64,000 nucleotides of DNA, from contig JACKLP010000008.1 of the NCBI GenBank assembly GCA_024235875.1, forward strand, positions 1 to 64,000. Direction: 5' to 3'. Positions within the stretch are counted from its first letter, which is position 1. Every line of letters begins with the position of its first letter. The notes beneath the pieces are model-generated. The model was given only the letters and a program-made list of their open reading frames with translations, did not search any database and had not been told where the DNA came from. Below are positions 29,701-38,145 of this stretch, piece after piece. A program made the translations under genes and the position numbers. The DNA comes from Burkholderiaceae bacterium. GTDB lineage: Bacteria; Pseudomonadota; Gammaproteobacteria; Burkholderiales; Burkholderiaceae_E.

Positions 29701-32700
29701 TCCCGAATGACGAGCCCGCGGATCGTGCTGCCGTCGGCGCTGGCGCCGAGGGTCAGCGCATCGGCGACCACGCTGTTGTTGCCGTCGAGCACCACGATCG
29801 GCGTGCCGGCGAAGTCGGGCTCGGTGGTGCCGTCGATGACGAGCGCGTCGGTGATCTGCGGCAAGGCCGAGGTCGGCTCGATCGTGTGCGCACCGGCCAC
29901 CAGCGCATCGGGAATGTCGAACTCGATCCGATCGGGGGTGCCGAGATTGGCGGTGGCGTTGGTGGCGAGAATCGCCTCGCGCAGGCTGATGCGGCCATCG
30001 GCGCCGCGATTGCCGATCAGCGCCGCGATGCTCGAGGTGTCGCCGTCGGTCGTATCGGCGGTCGTGTCGACGACGATCAGGCCGGCGCTCACGAAGGCCG
30101 GGCCCAGCTCGGAGGTAGAGCCATAGTTGCCGCCGCCCAGGTCGACGGTTGCCGTGGCTGTCATGCCGGCGATCTGCAAGGGCGTGACGCCATTGAGGGT
30201 GACGCTGAAGCCCTCGTAGTTGGCTGCGCCGGTGACGACGATCGTTGCCGCGCCAAGAAATACCTGGCCTTCGCCGAAGCCGGTCGCGTCGACACCCGCG
30301 GGGTTCTCGAAGAACTCGATCCGGTAAGTGCCGGCCGGCAGGTCGACCGCGAGGTCGATGTCGAGGTTGGCACCGTTCTGTACCACCCGCGTGAGCACGG
30401 GGAAGTTGAGCAGCGCATTGCGACCCGCGTCCGCGTCGTCGATGTCGTTGTAGCTCACGCCGTCGCTGCCGAGGTCGATCGCCTGACCGCCGTTGGCGTA
30501 GATCGTATTGCCCAGGATCGCGTTGTCTCCGGCTGTCCCGGCAAGCAGCAGGATACCGTCGCCGCTGCTACCCGCGATCCGGTTGCCTTCGCCCGCACCG
30601 GTGCCACCGATCCGCACGCCGGTGCTCGAGCCGCTCAGATTGACACCGGACCAGCCGTTGCCGATGAGCGTGGTGCCGTCCGCGCCCAACCCGATGTAGT
30701 TGCCGGTGGCGACATGGCCACTCGAGCCGTTGCCGAAGTGGAGCCCGGTCTGACCGTTGGCGGCGATGACGTTTCGATCCGCGACCGTGCTGCCGCCGAT
30801 GCTGGCGTTGTCGGAGAACTCGAAGCGCACGCCCATCGCGGTGTTGCCGCGGTTCAGCAGGCCGGTGACGTCGGTGCCGACATAGTTGCCGGCAATCAGA
30901 TGGCCGTCGGAGGTCTGCACGCGGATGCCGCTGCCGCTGAATCGGTTGATGACCAGGCCGCGAATCGTGCTGCCGTCGCTACCGCTGCCCAGTTCGATTC
31001 CGTCGACCGTCGCCCCGGCGAGGCTGCCGTCGATCTCGACGATCGGCGTGCCGGCGAAGTCGGGCTCGATCGTGCCGTCGATGATGACGAGGTCGGTGAT
31101 GACCGGCAGTGCCGAGGTCGGCTGGATCGTGTGCGCGCCGCCGACCAACGCCTCCGGGATATCGAAGTAGATCTGGTTGGCCCCCGCGGTATTGTTGGCC
31201 GCCTCGATCGCCTCCCTGAGCGAGATGCGGCCGTCCGCGCCTCGGTCGGCCATCAGCGCCTGCAGCGAGGCGGTGTTGCCGTCCACGGTGTCGGCAGTGG
31301 TCGTGACCCAGACGTCGGCATCGGACTGGACGAATACCGTCTTGCTGTTCGACCCGCTGCCGGAATCGCCGTCCGAGACCGTGAACTGGACGGTCCGCCC
31401 GAATACAGACGGGTCCTCGCCGACGGCCTCGAACGCGATGCGTCGAGCCACTGCCTGCGCGATCGCGGCGGTGGCGTTGGCATTGAAGCTGACATCGAGC
31501 GGCGTCGAGCCGTCGGTCCCGCCCGCGAAGCTGCCGACCAGCACGCCGCCATAGCTGACATTGGCACCCGAGACCCCCACCTGCCCGGCGCCGTTGCCCT
31601 GGTGGACGATGGTCAGGCGGTCGGCCGCGGTGCCGTTGGCGGTGATCGCGGCGATCAGGTGTCCGCCGTTGAAGTCGGGCGAATCCGGATCGGATATCCC
31701 CAGTATGGGCTCCACGAATACGGGTGCGCCTCCTTCCGTGAAGATCGGCGTCGCGCCGGTGACGGTGATCTGGGGCGCATCATTGGTTGCCGCGACCGAG
31801 ACCGTGGTCGACACGGCGGCGCTCGAGTTGCTGCCGTCGCTGGCAACGAAATCGATCACGCGCGGAGTCGTGTTCGGCGTGTCGGAGGTGTTTTCGTAGG
31901 TGACCGTGCGCAGCACCTGCTGGTAGTGCGCCAGCGTGTCGACGCCGGAGAGGGTGAGTACCCCGGTCCCCATGAAGCTCGCCGTGATGCTGGTGCCGGC
32001 GACGTTGGCGGCCAGCACTTCGTTGGCGCCATCGAGCAGGTTGCTGATCGTGACCGTGAGCGACGCGAGATTGGCCGAATCGAGGTCGGCGACCGTGGCG
32101 TCGGCATCGGCGATCGCTACCGGGCCGGAGTCCTCCACGAATGCGGCCACGAAGTCCGACGGTCCGGCGCCGCCCGAATTGTCCGGGTCGAGCGCGAGCG
32201 TCGGGGCCGGGCTGGACACCACGACATTGGCCGCGAACTCCGAACTGGCGCCGTAGTTGCCGCCGCCGAGGTCGACGGAGGCGGTGGCCGTGATGAACTC
32301 GCCCAGCGCCGTCGCCGGCATCCCGACGTTGACGAAGCCGCCCGAGCCCGAGCCGTCGGTCGTGATCGTGGTGAATCCGAGGTAGCGCTCGGCCTCGCCG
32401 AAGCCCGATCCGTCGGCGGCCGCCGAGGCGAAGAACTCGATGCGCAGCGTGGTGCTGGCCAGCCCCTGGTAGCTACCGGAGACCAGCGTGGTGCCGCCGC
32501 TGCTGGTGGCGCTGGCCAGGACCGGATAGTTCAGCAGCCCGTTGGGGCCGGTGTCGACATCGTCGATGTCGTTGGGGGTGGCGCCATCGTTGTTCAGGTC
32601 GATGCCGAGCACCGAGTTGTCGTGGATCTCGTTGCCCAGCACCGTGATCGTCGGTGTGAAGCCGCCAGAGTCGGTTGCGATGCCATCGCCGGTGTTTCCC

Positions 32701-35700
32701 GCGATGATGTTGCCTTCGCCGGCGCCTGTGCCGCCGATGAGGGCCGTGCTGTTGGCATATATATATATGCCGGCACTGGCGGCGATCGCCTGGCCGTTCG
32801 GAACGGCCGCCGTGGCGCCGGCATCCTGGCCGATGATGTTGCCCTGGATCGTGGTCCCGAACGAAGCAAGGTAGATGCCGCCGCGCGCACCCGAGCCGAC
32901 GCTGCCGGTGTTGCCGGAGATGACATTTCCCTCGCCGGCACCCGCGCCACCGATCAGGGTGTTGGTGGCGCTGCCGTCGACCGAGATGCCGAACGCGCCA
33001 TTCGACAAGGCACCGGTGCCGGCGGAATCTGTACCGATGTAATTGCCCTGAACCGTGACGCCATCGGTGCTGGCGCCGGTGATCACCACGCCGATGCCGG
33101 TATTGCCCGAGATCACGTTGCGCAGCGTGGCATTGTTGCCGCCGATCGTGTGGCCGGACGATTCGACCTGGATGCCCGCGCCGCCGTTGCCCAAGGCCAC
33201 GGCGCCGCCCACCGCCGTGCCGACCAGGTTGCCCTGGACCGTGCTGGCCGCGCCGCTCAGTTGAATCCCGTACAGCGTATTGCCCGAGATCACGTTGCCG
33301 GCGCCCGCGCCGCCGATGGTCATCGCGCCCGCGGTGCCGAACTGCACGATGCCGCTGCCGCCATTGGCACGAGCCGCGGTCCCGCTGGCGTCCAGGCCGA
33401 TCAGGTTGCCCTGTACGATCGTCCCGACGGCGCCGGTGGTGACATAGACCCCCGCGCTGGCATTGCCCGAGATCAGGTTGGCAGCGCCCGCCACCGCGCC
33501 GCCGATCGTGGTGTTGCTGGCATTGCTGCTGACCAGGACGCCTTGATTGTCGTTGCCGAGCAGCGTCGAGCCATCGACCCCGAGGCCGATGGTGTTGCCG
33601 CGGATGGTGTTGTTGCTTGCGGCGGCGCCAGTTACCAGAACCCCGACGTTGTTGGCGCCGAAGACGTTGCTATCGGCCGCAACCGTGCCGCCGATCAGGT
33701 TGCCGGCACTCATGACGTTCAGGCCGGCGCTCGCGTTGCCCCGGTCGAGCAGGCCGGTGACGTCGGTGCCGATGTAGTTGCCCGCGATCGTGTGGCTGCC
33801 GGCGCCGCTGAGCACGATGCCATGAACCGAGAACTGGTTGATGACCAGGCCGCGCACGGTCGAGCCGGTGCTGCCGGCGCCCAGCGTGATGCCCGAGACA
33901 CCGGCGCCGGCGAGCGAGCCGTCGACGACGACGATCGGCGTGCCGGCGAAGTCGGGCTCGGTGGTCGCGTCGATCACGATCGTATCGGTGATCGACGGCA
34001 ACGCGCTGGTCGGCTGGATCGTGTGCGCGCCGCCGACCAGTGCATCGGGGATATCGAAGTAGACCTGGTTGGCACCGGCCGTGTTGTTGGCGGCGGTGAT
34101 CGCCTCGCGCAGGCTGATGCGACCATCGGCGCCGCGGTCCGCGAGCAGCGCCTGGATCGAGCTGGTGTCGCCGTCGGCGGTATCCGATGTGGTGGTGACC
34201 CAGATGTCGCCGTCGGCGGTGATCGCGACATTCTTGCTGATCGGGGTCGAGGTGCCGCCGTCGCCGTCCGAGAGCGTGAAGCGCACGGTGCGGGTCAGGG
34301 TGGATGGATCCTCGCCGAGCGCCTGGTAGGCGATGCGTCGCATCACGGCCTGTACCGCGGCGGCGCTGGCGTTGGCGTTGAACGTGACGTCGAGCGGCGT
34401 CGAGCCGTTGGTACCGCCGGCGAAGGTGCCGATCAGCGTACCGCCGTACGAGACGTTGGCGCCCGAGACGCCGACCTGGCCGGCACCGTTGCCCTGGTGC
34501 ACGATGGTCAGGCGGTCTTCGCTGCTGCCGTTGGCCGTGAAGTCGACGACCAGGTGGCCGGTGTCGAAGTTCGCCGAGTCGGCATCCGTAGCGGTGGCGC
34601 TGGTATCGATGAAGACGGCCGACGCGTTCTCGGTGAAGCCGATGTCGCCACCGCCGAATGCGATCACCGGCGCCTGGTTGCCGGCAGTGGCCACCACGTT
34701 GGCGCCGAACTCCGATGTCGAGCCATAGTTGCCCCCACCCAGGTCCACCGTGGCCGTCGCCGTGACGAAGTGCCCCGCCGTCACCGTGACGCCAATGAGC
34801 GTCGCGTTGATCACCGCATTGCCGCTGCCGTCGGTGGTGACGGTCGTGAACCCGAGGTAGACCTTGCCCTCGCCGTTTCCGGTGGGGTCGGCGGCTGCCG
34901 ATGAAAAGAACTCGACTCGCAGGGTCGTGCTGGCGTTGGAGTTCAGTGTCCCGATGATCGTCGTGTTGCCACCACTCGAGCTCGCGCTGGTCAGGACCGG
35001 ATAGTTCTGGAGACCATTGGCGCCCGTGTCGCCGTCGCCGGCGTCGTTGGCGGTGACGCCGTCGCCGTTCAGGTCGATGCCCAGGTCGCCGTTCTGATAG
35101 ATCGAGTTCGCCAGCAGCGCATTGCCGGTTGCAGACGCCCCCACCAGGATCCCGAGCCCGCCCCCGCTCGTGTTGTACGCGATCGTGTTGCCCGCGCCGG
35201 CGGCCGTGCCACCGACGAGGTTGCCGCTGGACGTGCTGCCGAGATCGATGCCGGTGGTGTTGTTGCCCAGCACCAGGGTGCCGGTGGTGTCGGTCCCGAT
35301 GAAGTTGCCCTGGATCGTGTTGGCGTTCGATCCCCAGACCAGGATGCCGTAGTCGCCATTGGCCGAGATCACGTTGCCGGCGCCCGCGACGGTGCCGCCG
35401 ATCAGGTTGCCGTTGGCCGAGTTCATGATGCGCAGGCCATCGGCCCCGTTGGACAAGGCCGACGTGCCGCTTACATCGACGCCGATGAAATTGCCCTGCA
35501 CGATGTTGTTCGTGCCACCGTCGATCATGACCCCGTCGTTGCCGTTGCCGGAGAGGACGTTGCCTTGCCCGGCGACGGAGCCGCCCACCGTCGTTCCCGA
35601 GCCGTAGATCGTGATGCCATTGCTGCCATTGGCTTCGCCTGCACCGGCGCTGGTGCCGATGTCCGTCAGCGAGCCGATGTAGTTGTCGACGATCAAGTGG

Positions 35701-37997
35701 TTGTCCGACCCGCTCTGGATCAGGATCCCGTTGTTCCCGAAGTCCCGAATCACCAGGCCTCGGATCGTGCTGCCGTCCGCAGCGGAGCCGAGCGTCAGGC
35801 CGCTGGCCGCCAGGTTGTTGCCATCGAGCACGATGCGCTGCAGGCCATTGAACAGTGCCGGCTGGGTGCTGCCATCGATGATCACTGCATTCGTGATCGT
35901 CGGCAGCGCGCTGGTCGGCGTGATCGTCGGTGTGCCGAGATCGAAGATGTCGAACGCGATCAGGTCGGGCGTACCGCCGTTGGCGGTGTTGTTCGCGGCC
36001 GTGATCGCCTCGGCCAGCGAAATGCGTGAATCCGTGCCCGGCGAGGATTGCAGCGCTGCAATCGAAGAGGTATTGCCGTTGACCGAGTTGGATGCCGTGT
36101 TCACGACGATCACGCCGCTCGACGTTGCCGTGACGTTCTGCGCGAAGGCCGAGGTATTGCCGTAGTTGCCGCCACCCAGGTCGACGGTGGCCGTGGCGGT
36201 GACGATTTCGCCACCGTTGACCCAGGTGTCGAGCACCATGTTGAAGCTGGCGTTGCCCGAGCCGTCGGTGGTCACGGTGGTGGCGCCGAGAAAGCGACGC
36301 GCGTCGCCCCGGTTGTCGGCGCTGGCCACGAAGCCCTGGAAGAATTCGATCCGATAGGTCGTGCTGGCGGCCGATGCGAGCGATCCGATCACCTGGGTGC
36401 CGTTCTGATCCGCGTGGGCACTCGTGAGTACCGGGAAGTTCTGCAGGCTGTTCGAGCCCGAATCGGCGTCCAGTGCGTCGTTGGCCTCGGTGCCCGGATT
36501 GCCGAGGTTGATCTGGGCCAGGCCGCTGCCGGCCGTCGAGTTGCCCAGCAATGCGTTGCCGGTGGCGCTGCCGGTGACCTGGATGCCGTAGCCGCTGCTG
36601 TAGGCAATGACATTGTGTTCGCTCGCGCTCGCGCCGCCGATGCGATTGTCGTTGCCACCGGCGATTTCGACGCCGTCGCCGCCCACGGGGCTCTGGCCGA
36701 GCGTGACGGGATCGATGCCGATGACATTGGCGACCACCAGGTTCTGATCGCCTTCGATTCGGATCCCGTCGCCATTGAAGCCGACGATCGCGAAGCCGGC
36801 CACGGTACTCGAGTTCCCGGTGATCCGCAGGCCGTTGTCATTGATGCCGCTGCCATTGAGCTTGATCAGCGGTTGCCCGGTGTAGCCAGGCGCGCCCTGC
36901 GTCCGGGCATCCAGGCTCACCGTGTCGGTGATCGCCGGCAGGCCGCTCGTCAGCGAGATCGTCTGCGCGGAGCCTTCGGCCCCGATGCTGAACTCGATGG
37001 TGTCGGCCCCGCCGTTCGCGTTCGCATCGAGGATCGCCTGCCGAAGCGAGCCAGCGCCCGAATCGTTCGTGTTCGTCACCGTGAAGGTGGCCAGCACCCC
37101 TTCGAACAGCGCCTGGGTCGACGCCGACAGTGCGAGCGTCGCGTCGATCTTCCCGACCCGATACTCGAGGTCGAAATCGCCGCCGAGCAGGGCCGAGCCC
37201 GTGCGATCCACCGAGGCGGCGACGTCGGCGCCGGTCAGGGCAGCGAGGTCTCCGGCGAAAGCGCGGCCCGCCTCGCTGCCGGCGACGTCGCAACCGTAGA
37301 GGAGCAGGTCGGCGTCGGCCGTCAATGCGTCGGCCCACCGGGCGAGCTCATTGGCGCGGCTGGCCAGAGCTGCCTGGTCGAGGGTGCCGACCCCCAGGTG
37401 CAACGATGCATCGTCTCCGTGGGCGATCAGGTGGACGGCATCGAAGGACTGGCTGGCGCTTGCGAGATACGCCGAGATCCGCGAGACGCCGTCGTCGATC
37501 GCGTTGATCCGAAGCAGCTCGAACGAGCGGTCGGTACCGGCATCGGTCATCAGGCGCTCGATCAACATGTCGGCATCCGGCACGGCCGCATCGACCACGA
37601 TCAGCTCATGCCGGCTGGTGCCGACGTTGGCCGGGGCCGCATTCGAGGCCGAATCGGCTTCGAACGGCCGGATCTCCGCCGATGGCAGCGTGACATCGGT
37701 GGGCGCCTCGACCGGGACGAAGTCGGCCGAGAACAGCATTCTCGCGTCCAGGGCTTCGACGGCCATCGGCGTCGCATCGGGCGTGGCGCCGCTGCCTCGC
37801 GATGTCCGCGTCACGCGCTCGCGCGCACGCACGCGCGCGTCGAGACGCGTGCGCGTACCTTTCCGCTCGCTGGACGGATTTGCCATGGACTCGTTTTGCC
37901 TGCTCGCCGCCGTGCGGGCAACGAGGTGCCGGCGCACGTAGTCCGGCAGACGACGACTGGTCAGTGCTTCGTTGAAAGCATCCGACGGTCGGTCCAT
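23766..37997 (-). CDS. Giant LEPR-XLL/DUF4347 surface-type protein with beta-helix and cadherin-like repeats
   Basis: 4743 aa. Residues 80-92 (VEALDARMLFSAD) resemble the LEPR-XLL export motif; there is no classical signal peptide. Residues 130-292 form a DUF4347 domain (HLIAHGDD, LLYGCDVAGSEAG). Six CSLREA-type beta-helix modules begin near residues 315, 653, 1286, 2250, 2663 and 3214, marked by ADGRISLREAITAANN and EPDFAGTPIV. Two kinds of interleaved 130-aa domain occur twice each. Residues 3750-4480 carry six 105-aa cadherin-like repeats (ITSDGGGATASVSVAEN) and a seventh divergent one. A hydrophobic stretch lies near 4663-4704, ending SWRSVDLLPVV. The start could also be the ATG at 37886. 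Likely a secreted or surface adhesin; no secretion genes adjoin. Confidence 0.85.
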   Translation of the reverse strand: MDRPSDAFNEALTSRRLPDYVRRHLVARTAASRQNESMANPSSERKGTRTRLDARVRARERVTRTSRGSGATPDATPMAVEALDARMLFSADFVPVEAPTDVTLPSAEIRPFEADSASNAAPANVGTSRHELIVVDAAVPDADMLIERLMTDAGTDRSFELLRINAIDDGVSRISAYLASASQSFDAVHLIAHGDDASLHLGVGTLDQAALASRANELARWADALTADADLLLYGCDVAGSEAGRAFAGDLAALTGADVAASVDRTGSALLGGDFDLEYRVGKIDATLALSASTQALFEGVLATFTVTNTNDSGAGSLRQAILDANANGGADTIEFSIGAEGSAQTISLTSGLPAITDTVSLDARTQGAPGYTGQPLIKLNGSGINDNGLRITGNSSTVAGFAIVGFNGDGIRIEGDQNLVVANVIGIDPVTLGQSPVGGDGVEIAGGNDNRIGGASASEHNVIAYSSGYGIQVTGSATGNALLGNSTAGSGLAQINLGNPGTEANDALDADSGSNSLQNFPVLTSAHADQNGTQVIGSLASAASTTYRIEFFQGFVASADNRGDARRFLGATTVTTDGSGNASFNMVLDTWVNGGEIVTATATVDLGGGNYGNTSAFAQNVTATSSGVIVVNTASNSVNGNTSSIAALQSSPGTDSRISLAEAITAANNTANGGTPDLIAFDIFDLGTPTITPTSALPTITNAVIIDGSTQPALFNGLQRIVLDGNNLAASGLTLGSAADGSTIRGLVIRDFGNNGILIQSGSDNHLIVDNYIGSLTDIGTSAGAGEANGSNGITIYGSGTTVGGSVAGQGNVLSGNGNDGVMIDGGTNNIVQGNFIGVDVSGTSALSNGADGLRIMNSANGNLIGGTVAGAGNVISANGDYGILVWGSNANTIQGNFIGTDTTGTLVLGNNTTGIDLGSTSSGNLVGGTAAGAGNTIAYNTSGGGLGILVGASATGNALLANSIYQNGDLGIDLNGDGVTANDAGDGDTGANGLQNYPVLTSASSSGGNTTIIGTLNSNASTTLRVEFFSSAAADPTGNGEGKVYLGFTTVTTDGSGNAVINATLIGVTVTAGHFVTATATVDLGGGNYGSTSEFGANVVATAGNQAPVIAFGGGDIGFTENASAVFIDTSATATDADSANFDTGHLVVDFTANGSSEDRLTIVHQGNGAGQVGVSGANVSYGGTLIGTFAGGTNGSTPLDVTFNANASAAAVQAVMRRIAYQALGEDPSTLTRTVRFTLSDGDGGTSTPISKNVAITADGDIWVTTTSDTADGDTSSIQALLADRGADGRISLREAITAANNTAGANQVYFDIPDALVGGAHTIQPTSALPSITDTIVIDATTEPDFAGTPIVVVDGSLAGAGVSGITLGAGSTGSTVRGLVINQFSVHGIVLSGAGSHTIAGNYIGTDVTGLLDRGNASAGLNVMSAGNLIGGTVAADSNVFGANNVGVLVTGAAASNNTIRGNTIGLGVDGSTLLGNDNQGVLVSSNASNTTIGGAVAGAANLISGNASAGVYVTTGAVGTIVQGNLIGLDASGTAARANGGSGIVQFGTAGAMTIGGAGAGNVISGNTLYGIQLSGAASTVQGNLVGTAVGGAVALGNGGAGIQVESSGHTIGGNNATLRNVISGNTGIGVVITGASTDGVTVQGNYIGTDSAGTGALSNGAFGISVDGSATNTLIGGAGAGEGNVISGNTGSVGSGARGGIYLASFGTTIQGNIIGQDAGATAAVPNGQAIAASAGIYIYANSTALIGGTGAGEGNIIAGNTGDGIATDSGGFTPTITVLGNEIHDNSVLGIDLNNDGATPNDIDDVDTGPNGLLNYPVLASATSSGGTTLVSGSYQGLASTTLRIEFFASAAADGSGFGEAERYLGFTTITTDGSGSGGFVNVGMPATALGEFITATASVDLGGGNYGASSEFAANVVVSSPAPTLALDPDNSGGAGPSDFVAAFVEDSGPVAIADADATVADLDSANLASLTVTISNLLDGANEVLAANVAGTSITASFMGTGVLTLSGVDTLAHYQQVLRTVTYENTSDTPNTTPRVIDFVASDGSNSSAAVSTTVSVAATNDAPQITVTGATPIFTEGGAPVFVEPILGISDPDSPDFNGGHLIAAITANGTAADRLTIVHQGNGAGQVGVSGANVSYGGVLVGSFAGGTDGSTPLDVSFNANATAAIAQAVARRIAFEAVGEDPSVFGRTVQFTVSDGDSGSGSNSKTVFVQSDADVWVTTTADTVDGNTASLQALMADRGADGRISLREAIEAANNTAGANQIYFDIPEALVGGAHTIQPTSALPVITDLVIIDGTIEPDFAGTPIVEIDGSLAGATVDGIELGSGSDGSTIRGLVINRFSGSGIRVQTSDGHLIAGNYVGTDVTGLLNRGNTAMGVRFEFSDNASIGGSTVADRNVIAANGQTGLHFGNGSSGHVATGNYIGLGADGTTLIGNGWSGVNLSGSSTGVRIGGTGAGEGNRIAGSSGDGILLLAGTAGDNAILGNTIYANGGQAIDLGSDGVSYNDIDDADAGRNALLNFPVLTRVVQNGANLDIDLAVDLPAGTYRIEFFENPAGVDATGFGEGQVFLGAATIVVTGAANYEGFSVTLNGVTPLQIAGMTATATVDLGGGNYGSTSELGPAFVSAGLIVVDTTADTTDGDTSSIAALIGNRGADGRISLREAILATNATANLGTPDRIEFDIPDALVAGAHTIEPTSALPQITDALVIDGTTEPDFAGTPIVVLDGNNSVVADALTLGASADGSTIRGLVIRDFTGDAIVVSVGSDGNTIVGNYIGRLDVTGADAGVGEQNTSAGIRIAGANTIVGGSLAADRNVISGNANQGIWIRSTATGTVVQGNIIGADPLGGGAVSNTLGIQVDGSFNVIGGTGAGAGNVISGNTSNGLVISGAGADGNVVQGNTIGLNAAGNAAISNGAFGVVIDLGADNTQLGGTVAGAGNVISGNTGTTGSASRGGVYINAGNTVVEGNIVGMDATGSFAIANGEAGGSLIGGIVVTNGTGPNRIGGSAVGAGNLIAGNLGAGVAAMAGLATDLSVLGNAIYGNASIGIDLEGDGVSINDAEDVDAGANGLLNVPVVTAVTQNGANLDIDFWLDVPAGTYRIEFFENPAGADASGFGEGQVLLGAVTVSTTGAAGYESFARTLAGVTPSQITGISATATVDLGGGNYGATSEFGPVYNGGGVIVDTTADTADGNTASIAALLADRGADGRISLREAITATNNSANGASPDLIRFDIPDPLVAGAQTILPTSALPWITDAVIIDATTEPDFAGTPIVELDGSLAGAGAGVDGLYIDSGANGTEIHGLVINRFSRDGIQAWSGNLRIAGNYIGTDVSGLVDLGNGADGLRLTTNSSTIGGTIAADRNVIAGNGGTAIRLANGADNNIVVGNYLGVGADGTTAVGNDGNGIWLGINNPSGNRIGGTLPGEGNVIANGGGVGIGAAAGTGTNNAILGNRIFANANTGIDLAADGVTANDADDVDTGPNALLNFPVLTAAAGNGATTWISGSYQGLATTTLRIEFFASTAADASGYGEAERYLGFTTITTDAVGDASFSYVALPAGTLAGEVVSATATVDLGGGNYGSSSEFAQSITVADTGPALSLDVDDSSGAGAGNFATTFTENGGPTIIADADAAIVDPDSVNLASMTVTITNLLDGASEVLAANTGGTAITASYNPGTGVLSLSGADTLANYQQVLRTVSYDNSSENPSTAARLVEFVASDGVYTSAAVTSTVSITALNDAPVITSDGGGATASVSVAENIGAVTTVTSTDVDGGAPAYSIVGGADAAQFTIDGVTGALSFATAPDYEAPADAGTDNVYDVTVQVTDGSGGTDTQAISVTVTAINDIDPVITSDGGGANATVNVAENTTAITTVTATDADLPAQAIGFSIVGGADAALFSIDGATGTLSFVAAPDFETPTDANTDNVYEVTVQADDGGGRIDTQAISVSVTNVNEPPTITSDGGGATAAVSVVENVTAVTTIASADVDGGAPAYSIIGGADAVLFTIDAVTGALSFIAAPDYEAPSDTGADNVYDVTVQVLDGNGGVDTQAIGITVTPTNDLDPVITSDGGAATASLAVAENSTAVTVVAAADADLPAQTIGFSIVGGNDAALFTIDAITGALGFVAAPDFESPLDANADNVYEVTVQADDGAGRADTQAILVSVTPVNDNDPVITSDGGAAIASVSVAENATAVTTVTAIDADQPAPTIGYSIIGGADATRFAIDALSGALRFIDAPDYEAPSDANADNIYELTVQADDGAGRTDTQAIVVAVNPVDDMPPVITSDGAGATASIAIQENATVATTVAALDTDTPASPISYSIDAGPDAARFSIDASTGTLSFVTAPDFEAPADADGDNIYVITVRATDTSGKSAAQTIGFSIIDVNEAPTDLVLVRVNTITRPEDPFGRIVVADPDAGETFGFTLDDDALGRFVVDPASGVLSASPAAAGVLSSGVTFRIVVTATDSGGHPITRIIDFEVPPISDSGGGGTTVVASSVDPVGKVTTSTPFIEATSADDQAPAPTSRQPGTKATDPAINAAPQQLESRADSDDASATMTRPDARMPESARRGGKRAASAVEAASAVVSTANLGDGIALAAPADIPEGIPEWLAERLAIRRGDIQFTSAGAEHLPDRGAAKDDEDLLGSLLTDPIRVGAAVLSTGAIWWIARATGVATTLLLGAPSWRSVDLLPVVMQQPDEDWTPAPADDSPDSIEQDANRIFDDLQSPGSR
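24550..26740 (-). repeat. Tandem cadherin-like repeat array inside the giant gene
   Basis: Six consecutive in-frame units of about 315 bp, each beginning ITSDGGxA and containing VAENxTAVTTV, PDYEAP or PDFExP and DNVYEVTVQADDG. Individual copies differ by scattered substitutions, so recombination between them could change copy number while keeping the frame. The boundaries are approximate. Confidence 0.75.
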
Positions 37998-38145
37998 CGC
38001 TCACGATCGTCAGCGCCTGGCGACCGCCTGGCATCTGCGGCTGGACCCTCGTGCAAAGGGCGCCGAGGCGCGCCGAGACGCGATCCGCCGGTGAATCCGG
38101 CGCTTCGATCGGGCCTCGAACTTGCCCTGGAGACGCGGCCCGGCC

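Noticed and set aside
28053..34904. A 2283-residue open frame on the plus strand
   Set aside because: It lies antisense to the giant repeat gene; its open state comes from the GC-rich, repetitive codon pattern of that gene, and its translation is low-complexity without domains.
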